DNA of 64,000 bases from Rhizophlyctis rosea (Eukaryota; Chytridiomycota; Chytridiomycetes; Rhizophlyctidales; Rhizophlyctidaceae): assembly GCA_027596075.1 (NCBI GenBank), contig JADGJC010000021.1:1-64000 (forward strand), given 5' to 3'. Positions within the stretch are counted from its first letter, which is position 1. Each line of letters opens with the position of its first letter. The position numbers and the translations under genes are program-made. Below are positions 10,301-18,702 of this stretch, piece after piece. The notes beneath the pieces are model-generated. The model was not told the origin of the DNA, made no database searches, and was given only the letters and a program-made list of their open reading frames with translations.

Positions 10301-12466
10301 CGAAAAGAAAATGCAAGTCTCAAAATGCGAAAAATTCGGCTACGGAGTCCTAGTCTCCCAAATCTCAACCACAAAACCCGGGATGCAAGCCCTGCACAAT
10401 ACAGGTCTCATCCGCTTTTTCATTAACGATCTCTGGCGTGCTCTCGAATGCGATCGTCCGTATGGCGTTCCTGATGTCGAGATGGATGGGGATTACAGCA
10501 CGCGGAAGGCGACGTTGAATATTCTGAGAGTGTTTTCGTCGTTTCCCGGGTTAGCGATCGTGATGGCTTTAGAGGAGGGGAAAGGTGAGCGGGATGGGCT
10601 TGGGGTGCTGGTGGAAAGGTTGGTTTGTTTGGATGAGAGAAGGTGGGGGGAGCCGGTGGTTAATTGTGAGGAGTCGCATCAGGTAAGGTGGAATGTTTTT
10701 TATCCGTGGAATTTGGTTGTTGATGTCGATCTGCCTTAGATTGGACTGAGGATACTGAGTTTGATCACGTCGTCATTGGACTCCTTTCTTTTGATGCAAG
10801 CCAACTTCCAATTTCAGGAAGTGTTGGCTAGATTACAAGAGCGAGCTCGTATACGCAAAGGTTTGTGATTTGCTTGTACTGCATCCAGCAAAAGTTTTCA
10901 ACTCCCGTAACTTCAATTCATAGGACGCAACGCTGGACAAGACATCTTTGTCGTCGATGAGAACTCCCTGCTCAGGAACTACATTCTGGTGTCGACACAT
11001 GTTACGGGAGGACCTGGGGAGCGAGTACTTCCGCCCATTCAGCTGCAGGATGGACGGGTTGCGAGGGATGCTTGCCCGATGTTCACGCAGCTTCCGGTGC
11101 CGAGGCATTATACTCCGGCGATTGTCAAGGATCAAAGCCAACCATTGTGAGAAAAGTGATCTTTTGTTTGGGACGTGAGCGATACTGACTGTGCTGTCAG
11201 GGCCTCGGGCAGTGCGTTGTTGGACGGGCTGGGGACAAATACCAGCGCAGACGTGTGGTTGAGTACACTCAGGGTAAGCACAAATATGTCTGCTGATATG
11301 TGTTTGCAACGTCACGAATTTGAATACCTTGCGCAGAAAGAACTCTCTTCAGGCACCGGCAAATTCGGCACTTCGATGCCACAAGGGCAAACGAAGGAGT
11401 GCTTGCTAACCTTGATACGAGGCATATCAAAACTGCCGAAAAAGGAGGCCGAAGCATCAGGGTGGTTACAACTGCCTGTTGTCAAAACAGACCAAACTAC
11501 TGCATCACAGGTGTGTACGCGACCGGTGATCAGAAAGGCAAATAGTAATCTACAACAACAACATTTTTTGTAATAACCAGGAACTAAGCAAAATGGACTC
11601 CCTCGGCATAACTCTTGTAACAAACTACATCTCCCGCCTCCACCCCACAATAAGCACCACCACCACTAATCAATCCTTAACCAAAACTCTCCAGACCCTC
11701 CGCCCCCTCCTCCACTCCCAACGCCGGCCCCCTTCCTCCCCACCAACATACGAAGGCTTCGACTGGTTCCTCTCAACAATCTTCATCCTCCTAGACGGTG
11801 ACACAACCGCCACGGCCGAATGGTTACAAACATTTTTCAAGTACTTGCCATCGATGTATCTGTGGAGTCAGAGGTCATTGAGAAGTGGACTGTTAAGCAG
11901 TGACAGAGACTCGATACCCTTGAGTTATAGCACGTGTAGTCATTTGGTGGAGCATATTTTGGAGGTGGAGTGTCCAGAGTGTTTGGCGGCTTTTACGTTG
12001 AGTGGGTGTACGGCTAGTCAGGTATGGGTATGGTTGTTTGAGGTTGAACCGATATTTGATTTCCTTCCTTTGTGTGTATTTCGCCACTGAGACATGTCCC
12101 TTATCTCTTTACCGCATCCAAATAACATACCTCAACCGTCCCCCAACCCAATAGATCTGCCAACGCTGGATCCGCGAACTATTCTGGAACGTCCTCCCCT
12201 TCTCCGAAATCACCTCCCACATCCTCATCACCCTCGCCTTCGGCCCAGACTACCTCGTCTACTTCTGCATCGCTCTCCTCCGACACGCCAGTCCGCGCCT
12301 TATGCTCGCAACACGAGAGCAGGAGTTGATTCTATTCTTGAATGAGGCACGATATGGTCTTGGTGAAGGCTTTGTGGCACGGGACCAGATGGGGTTCATG
12401 CAGAGTTTGGAGGCACAGTATAGGGGGATGGTCATGAGTGAGATGAGGAGTGTTGTGGGGTTGTGA
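7334..12466 (+). CDS. TBC1D32: TBC1D32/broad-minded (BROMI) ciliary protein
   Basis: In animals BROMI acts with CCRK/CDK20 in cilium assembly and ciliary membrane-axoneme coupling. About 15 exons are supported, e.g. 7705-7798, 7867-8249, 8316-8413, 8471-8654, 8722 to about 9317, 9659-10224, 10298-10682, 10740-10860, 10924-11146, 11201-11273, 11337-11510, 11581-12021 and 12155-12466. Recognisable blocks: an N-terminal helical part (HLQRKIEAVVSP, VDKIMSSPEYTALV), a middle block (KCEKFGYGVLVSQISTTKPG), and a C-terminal TBC-like domain (ICQRWIRELFWNVLPF, then FGPDYLVYFCIALLRH, then LFLNEARYGLGE, LEAQYRGMVMSEMRSV). The start may be 7334 or the in-frame ATG at 7445. One intron (donor 9602) appears to be GC-AG, and the junction near 9318-9383 is uncertain. 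Its presence implies a flagellated life stage. Exons show the C-to-G skew very strongly. Confidence 0.85.
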
Positions 12467-12568
12467 GCTTTGCAGGCGTGCGAGGAAGGTAGACGGGTGG
12501 AGTAAACGTGTAAATATATGCAGTAGTTACTAATTTACTATTATCCATAATGTACACGGAGCTTCAGA

Positions 12569-14135
12569 TCATTGAGTGGCAGTTGTCTCTTGATGCGCAC
12601 CAAACAAGGCGCATCGCATCAATTCCCCCACCACGACAACATTCATGCTATTTCCCAACACCCGATATCTTTGTATTCTGCTGAGGGAACTGGGGAACGC
12701 GAACCCATGTCGGGTGACAGGGGATTTTGAAGGTGGAGGACGCGGTGCTCGATCGTCAATTGGGAAGGCATGGAGACGGGCGATTCTGCGCAATTGAAAG
12801 TCATTTCTCGTCCGATTGATGCTTGTGAAAGAAGACTACAGAAATGTCGCACAACTTACTCCTCAGGTGTGAAAAACCGCAATCCTAGTCTTTCCGCCGT
12901 TTCGGCAGGATTATCCAGGTTGGGCGTCGCGTCAAAACTTCTCGTTTGCAAATAGGATCCGGCGCCGAGACCATGGTGCCCATACGCCTTGGTGAAACAA
13001 CATGTACGAGCATCGGTTGGCTTTGCTATTACTGCAATGATTCCGAACCTTGACTTCAGCAATCCAACTTTTGTTTAATATATACCTAATGGTCTCTCTT
13101 ACCATATTCGCTGAAGAACTGCCTTGTTCTCACAAACGCGTCAGGCACCTTCCATGGGCTACCGTCTTCAGCCGTGAGACCTTCCTCCAAATAATGACTC
13201 AATTCTCTATGATGCTCGGAGTCGAATGGCGAAGGGTAGGGCCACGACGATTGAAGGTTTGGTTGTGGTGCTTCAGGTGATTGTTCTGTTCGATTCGAAT
13301 AGCTGCTTGGAGTTCCTGTCCGCCTTGCTGTAAGATAATACCGCATGCGGTCATTGGGGATTCCAAGTTGTGTGGGCGTCAAAAGCCATTCTGTGAAAGA
13401 GTATCCGAGCGTGATGAGCTGATTTATTAGGCGGTTGCGGCTGCGGGAGTTCTGTAAGGAGACCGTATTCAGATCATACTTTCAAAGGAAATGCGTGCAC
13501 ATTTCAGTATGAGGTTACCTCAAAGTTTTGGACGTTCTCCATGAAGATATAGGATGGCGGATCCGGGACGCGACCAATCAGATCTATCAGATGCAGCAGT
13601 CCTTTTGCTCGTGGATCTTGATCATCGCGTTGTTTGCCCACTAATAGAGTTTTGCGTTCATATCTCTCACTATGTGAAACATTTCACCCATCCAACTGGT
13701 GTTTGACATACCTACTTCTTGTGTACGGCTGACAAGGAGGACTCATGAACCATGCATTCGCTTTCAGAGGGGCCAGGTATTCTGGTGTTATATGTTCGAT
13801 GCCTACTTGGATTGAATCTATGCCGAAGTTGTGGCGGTAGCTGAAGGAGTAAACCAGAGGAGGCCAGTCGGTAACCGGCACTTTTGGGTGTTCAATGACA
13901 GGTAACGTATAACTACCATTCATTTGGAACAGGGCTTATGTCAAATGATGCGACCACCTCGCCTTCCACGCCGCTCCATTCCAGTCCGTAGTGCTGTTCA
14001 TTCATAGAGGTAAGGACAAAGTTGGAAAATTCATTCTGTCGGGCGTCAGGGTGGGTTGGGAAGTGAGGAACTTACCATGCCACCGATTCCCGAAAAAAAC
14101 TCCAGTGCTCTGACGGAAGTGGGTAACTCCACCAT
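12569..14135 (-). CDS. DNMT2/TRDMT1 tRNA cytosine-5 methyltransferase
   Basis: DNMT2 methylates C38 of tRNA-Asp and related tRNAs. Seven exons: 14135-14076, 13993-13917, 13840-13712, 13669-13519, 13451-13103, 13031-12860, 12785-12569; 384 residues. C5-methyltransferase motifs: motif I ALEFFSGIGGM (SAM binding), motif IV with catalytic Cys NAWFMSPPCQPYTR, motif VI FMENVQNFE, motif VIII LGIPNDRMRYYL, and C-terminal motifs TCCFTKAYG, LRFFTPEEIARLHAFP and QRYRVLGNSMNVVVV. PPCQPYTR and the CFTKAYG block are typical of DNMT2 rather than DNMT1 or the fungal DIM/RID enzymes. A small insertion of about 10 residues seems to follow PPCQPYTR, but this depends on the acceptor chosen at 13670. The gene is divergent from the p22phox-like gene. 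Confidence 0.92.
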
Positions 14136-14551
14136 TGCGTTGCAGATGTATAGAGGCGTGGAAAGGTATTCTAGTCGATGGTTTTGCAGTACGGTGCGAA
14201 AAAAAAAAAGACCAAAAGAGCGTGGGAAAGATGGGAAAGAGAGGAAGGAGGGGGTGGCCAAAAATAAGATCTTGCTGCGCCACACGCGCCGAACGCGTTC
14301 TCCAAGTGGCTTTTCATGCCGCCACACGCGCGACCCTTGAAATCGGTGGCTTCGACGGCGCGTTTCAAAACCCCTTGCTGGTCCCTGGACCTGCTGCGCG
14401 TTTCAACTTTTCAAGGTTCAACCTTCGCCATTCTTCCACCTCTCATCGCCTCTTGAACCAGCAAATGCAGTGCATAGTCACCCCACCACCATTCCTCCCA
14501 CCAACACTCAACACTATTCCCACATAGCTCTCCACCACCCCTCCTCACAAT
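14136..14551. other. Divergent promoter, DNMT2 / p22phox-like
   Basis: About 415 bp separating two divergent starts. It contains an A-run near 14200 and C-rich tracts just before 14552. No gene or recognisable site was found. Confidence 0.55.
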
Positions 14552-15207
14552 ATGGCCAACTCGAAATTCAAATTCCAGTGGCAGCCATGGGCAAGAATTC
14601 AAGCACTGGGCGCTGGACTATGTAAGTGACACTGTCAGACTCTCGCTACGTCGCAATTGCAGAAGCTGAGACTTTTTGTCCCTTTTCTTCCATCAGTCAT
14701 CTTGACAGCTGGAGTCATAGGTCTCTTCTTCGCTTTCCCAATCCGATACTGGGGACTCGGTAACATGTAAGTGTTCCCAGAAAACGAAGGCCCTTTGCGT
14801 GAGGTTGAAGCGCACGTTGGACACGCGTCGTTGTTTCCCTTCCACAACCCCACGTATTCTTCATCATACTAAAGCTTTAAACCCCTTCCCCTTTCAGCGG
14901 TCTCGGCCTTCTAATCCTAGCCTTCGAATACCCAATCCCACCCCTCAACAAACTCGGCCCGCTCTCCAAAAGCCTCTGGTTCCGCACCGTATTCCACCTC
15001 GCCGCCTGCGCAGAAACAACCTTCTTTGCCCCTGCGACAACGGGCGGGCTGTGTCTGCTGTGCGCCGCATTGACGTATTTGAAGGCGGCTTTCAATGGAG
15101 AGCAGTTTGCCGGGAGTGGGGGCGCGAGGCCGAGGGATCGACCGAGAGCTACTGCGGGTGCGGGTGGTGGAAGTGGTGGAGGTGGAGGGAAGGGGGGAAG
15201 TAGGTAG
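14552..15207 (+). CDS. p22phox/NoxD-like NADPH oxidase membrane subunit
   Basis: Small membrane protein of 149 residues in three exons: 14552-14621, 14697-14766, 14898-15207. It aligns with the cytochrome b-245 light chain (p22phox) through its length: WARIQALGAGLFILTAGVIG, then YWGLGNIGLGLLILAFEYP, then LWFRTVFHLA and LCAALTYLKAAFNGEQF, which mirror the human blocks around WANEQALASG, LLEYP, YYVRAVLHLL and AAVRGEQW. Fungal members (NoxD/Pro41-type) are needed for NOX-dependent differentiation. p22phox stabilises the NOX catalytic subunit in ER and plasma membranes. Instead of the human Pro-rich SH3-binding tail there is a Gly/Arg-rich tail. No NOX catalytic gene is in the window. The third exon is an extreme case of C-to-G skew (C 25, G 8 in the first 60 nt; C 4, G 35 in the last 60). 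Confidence 0.8.
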
Positions 15208-15484
15208 TGTCATGTCCTTGAATACTGTCCCCTTTTTGCGCAGAGTAGTTTTGCATAGCGCTGTAGATAGTTTTTGTGTTTCTTTTTTGCAGATAGACTG
15301 TTCATACGTTTTTGTGTATAGTAGCAAAATATCATTCTCTCCTTCGCACCACTCATCACCAAGCAAATTCAATTTTCATGCCTGATGAGCCTTTCATCCT
15401 ATATATAGTGTCTTACAACAAAACTAGATTATAACTACAAATAACTAGATACAAAAGGGACCTAAAACGGGATTTCCACACACT

Positions 15485-16998
15485 TTAACCCTTCTTCACA
15501 TCCATCGACTCTCCAATCGTCAAAGTAATAAACTCATCATCTTTCAAGCTCTTTGCTGCCAATGCCTTCTTCAACCGTTGAGGCGGTTCATGGTACTGCG
15601 AGACGGTAAAGCAAGATGAGGAATGATATCCCATATGGTAAAAACTTTCCAATGCATGATATACGCCCTTCACAACATCGCCCTTCAACATACCGGCTCA
15701 TCCGTCAACGTAAACGTTCCCCAATGAATCCCCACACTCTTCTTACTCTTCACATCCTGGTGCACGCAAACCGCGTCTTCCGGTCCACAATGCACTGGGG
15801 ACATGAACCACCGCGGCGAGTATGCCCCTATCGGAATAGCCGAGATGTCAAAGGGACCGTATTTATCGCCAATCTCTTTGAAGGCTGGACAGGTTGGCAG
15901 AGTTTCGAGATCTGATTCGGTCTTGTCGTTGGAGACGGAGCGGTAGCCTGTGTCTCTGTAATTTGTTGTGAGTACAACTGAATGCGAAAGGGGGAAGGAC
16001 AATGACGATATACCCACCCTCCAAAGAACATAGAAATCTCATTAGCTTTAACAACCCAAGAACTCCACAGAGTCTTATTCCTATCCGTCAAACTTCTCCC
16101 CGTAAAATGTTGACACGGCGTCGCGGCAATAGTCATCGCGACCTCTGTTCCCTCCCGTGCGACTGTCAATTCATACTCATCCCACCAGTCGCATTCGACG
16201 ACGTTTGTGATGCCAAGGTCCAGAAACCATTCTTTGTTGCCTAGTGGTACAAAGAACCAGGTGTCCGGCTTTGCTAGTTGTTTGATGGTGTTGAGGTCTA
16301 AGTGGTCGTAGTGGTTGTGGGAAATGACGACGGCATCGATGGGGGGAAGGGCGGAGATGTCGCAGGGGGTGGGAGTTACGCGTGCTGGACCCATGAACTA
16401 TGTGGAGGTTGAAAGTGCCGCGCGGATGAGAATCAATAATATGCGCATACAGGCACTGACAAAACGCGTCACCGATCCAAACCAATTTGCAACTAACCTG
16501 GACAGGCGAACACCTCTCCGAAAAACACGGATCAAACAACACATTCACCCTCGGATAACTCATCAAAATCGCCGCATGTCCCAACCACGTCAAAAGCGCC
16601 TTCGCGTCCTTCTCCTCTCCATCATTCATCCGCTTGATGCGCGCAAAGTCCGGCGTGCTGACTTGAACTCGTTGGTCTTTCGGTGGAGGTTTCGACCCGC
16701 TGCGGTCCCATTCGTAGAGGACGCGGAAGAAGTCGGAGCCGCCTAGGGCGCGGAAGGAGGGCCAGGGGTTTACAAAGCCGTCGCCGGGGTTGAGCCCTCT
16801 GTGGTGTGCGTGGAGTTTGCCGTCTACGGGGGGTGCGGCGGTGCCTGTGCGGCGGATTGTGGGGTGGTTGTGCATGGTTGGAAGTGTGGATGTGAATGTG
16901 CGGTGGAGTGGTACAGCGAACTTGGAGGAGGAATAGATATATGGTCGCGATATGCTATTTATGCTAGGTAGTCGACAAGCGAGTGACACTACCCGCAT
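15485..16998 (-). CDS. NAPE-PLD-like metallo-beta-lactamase-fold hydrolase
   Basis: N-acylphosphatidylethanolamine-hydrolysing phospholipase D family, a zinc enzyme releasing N-acylethanolamines. Four exons: 16998-16498, 16397-16018, 15955-15694, 15595-15485. The first about 55 residues are basic, Ser-rich and poor in acidic residues, suggesting a mitochondrial targeting sequence. Family blocks: [52 protein letters not shown], the HxHxDH zinc motif [31 protein letters not shown] restored across intron 2, [35 protein letters not shown], and the C-terminal [10 protein letters not shown] and [13 protein letters not shown]. All metal ligands appear intact. A minus-strand TATAAATA at 17107-17114 sits about 110 bp upstream of the ATG. 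The internal ATG before HNHPTIRR could yield a cytosolic form. Confidence 0.92.
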
Positions 16999-17403
16999 GG
17001 CTGAATCTGTGAAGATTTTGGTGCGAAGATTTCCCACTCTAGCCAACGACGTTCCAGAACGCGGGAGTCGGGAAAGGGAAAACGCGCTCCCTATCTTGGG
17101 TTACCCTATTTATAAACTGGAGCGTGGCTTGGGCTCCGGTTGTTCCGCGGAAGAAACCCATCATCGGACGACCGACCGTCCAGACGACGTGTCTTCTTTT
17201 CACTTGCTCTTCCACCAATACTACTGCCCAAACTTCATTGAGATACCCACCCAATACGTCGCCGGAGGGGGAAGGCAACAGAATAACAACCACTCAATAC
17301 AAACAGCCTCCTCAATAGTTGTGCGAACGGTTTGGTCAAAAGCAACATCACACACTACCACAGTATCCAACCCACCATACAGTACGCATCGAAATCCATT
17401 CAA
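16999..17403. other. Divergent promoter, NAPE-PLD / ankyrin-repeat gene
   Basis: About 405 bp between divergent starts. Apart from the minus-strand TATA-like element at 17107-17114 nothing further is recognised. Confidence 0.5.
17107..17114 (-). promoter_or_regulatory. Candidate TATA box for NAPE-PLD-like gene
   Basis: TATAAATA read on the minus strand, about 110 bp upstream of the ATG at 16998. Position and sequence fit a core promoter; no transcript evidence is available. Confidence 0.45.
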
Positions 17404-18381
17404 ATGGCGCTCTTCCTCCCCCTCGAACTAATAACTCAAATATCCCTCTACCTCCCCCCCGAAACCGCCTACCACATCGGCGTAATCCTCTCAACCATAT
17501 ACAGATACCCGGACCTCCGCGACATCCTCATCCCCCACCTCTTCCGCGCGTGCCCCGATCAAGCCTCCAAAAAGGGTCAACTCGCCCTCCTACAGTGGTG
17601 GAAACGCTGGTCCCTCAAAAAACCCCTCACCCGCTCCCTAACCTACACCTCAGACGCAATAACACTCGCCAGCCAGAATGGTCATGTCGACGTCTTGGAA
17701 TGGTGGAAGACTGAAAGTCGGGTGAAGTTGAAGTATTATGCCACAGCCATGGATCGTGCGAGCAGGAATGGACATCTAGCTGTGTTGCAGTGGTGGAAGG
17801 ATAGTGCGTTGGATCTCTATTACTCTGATTGGAGTTTGGATGATGCATCGGAAAGCGGTCACACCCATATCCTGGACTGGTGGCTCCAAAGCGGGCTCGA
17901 ACTCAAATACACCAATTTGGCAATGGATTGGGCATCGCGGGAGGGCTACATCAACATTTTGGAATGGTGGAAATCCAGTGGGTTGGAGCTAAGGTGGAGC
18001 CGGAAAGCCCTTGACCATGCTAGCCGTACAGGCCATGTCTCTGTCCTTGAATGGTGGCTACAAAGTGGGTTGGAACTAAAATACTCAGCTTATGCCATAG
18101 ATAGCGCCTGCATACATAACAACATGGAGGTATTGGAGTGGTGGAGGAAGAGTGGGCTGGTGCTGCAGTATTCAGAGAAGGTGAAGCTGCATAGTAGGAG
18201 ACAAGGAGGGAAGGAGTTGAGGAGGTGGTGGGATGAGGTTATTGCTGCTGGCAGTGTGATGAACGGCGGTGCAGATGATACCAGGAATGGATGGACAGCG
18301 GCGGAACGGATTGATGCACGGGAGCAGGTGGTGGTCGGTGAATTTCCAGAGGGTGATGTGGGAGATGTGGGCAATGTCTAA
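17404..18381 (+). CDS. F-box-like protein with Trp-rich degenerate ankyrin repeats
   Basis: Single-exon protein of about 325 residues from the ATG at 17404. The N-terminus (LPLELITQISLYLPPETAYH) looks like a degenerate F-box. About six units of 33-36 residues follow, each built on a pattern like A..ASRNGHLAVLQWWKDS, with LEWW or LDWW and SGLELKYS phrases. The GH..VLEWW core resembles the second helix of an ankyrin repeat with a conserved Trp-Trp in place of the usual Leu-Leu. Such repeats would form a protein-binding solenoid. Proteins of this style are, to my knowledge, expanded in several chytrids and other protists and in giant viruses; no function is assigned. If the F-box is real, it would be a substrate adaptor for an SCF ubiquitin ligase. 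The 3' end is less conserved and Gly/Asp-rich. Confidence 0.75.
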   Translation: MALFLPLELITQISLYLPPETAYHIGVILSTIYRYPDLRDILIPHLFRACPDQASKKGQLALLQWWKRWSLKKPLTRSLTYTSDAITLASQNGHVDVLEWWKTESRVKLKYYATAMDRASRNGHLAVLQWWKDSALDLYYSDWSLDDASESGHTHILDWWLQSGLELKYTNLAMDWASREGYINILEWWKSSGLELRWSRKALDHASRTGHVSVLEWWLQSGLELKYSAYAIDSACIHNNMEVLEWWRKSGLVLQYSEKVKLHSRRQGGKELRRWWDEVIAAGSVMNGGADDTRNGWTAAERIDAREQVVVGEFPEGDVGDVGNV

Positions 18382-18702
18382 GGTCGTTGCAGGACTGGCA
18401 TACACCATCGTCTGTTTACTATGTTTGCCACTGATGTGGTGCGCCAATTGTAAAATATAATACACCTTCTGGCAGTCTTCAGGGAAAAGACTGCAGCATG
18501 TATTACACAAAGGATGTTATGGTTTCTCACCCTTACCTAAAAGTCAATCAAGACTCATTGAAGGACACACGAAATAACGGCAAAAAAGCCCAAAGTGGAA
18601 AAATATATAAAAAACATCCTATAAGGCACAAAAACAGCTCTACCTAAACAAGTCCATCCAGACACCACCTCCCCTCACCTAAACCCTCCACAAACATCTC
18701 CT
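18382..18702. other. Convergent 3' regions
   Basis: About 320 bp between the stop codons of the ankyrin-repeat gene and SAC1. AT-rich stretch around 18590-18630; no coding sequence seen. Presumably holds both polyadenylation signals. Confidence 0.5.
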
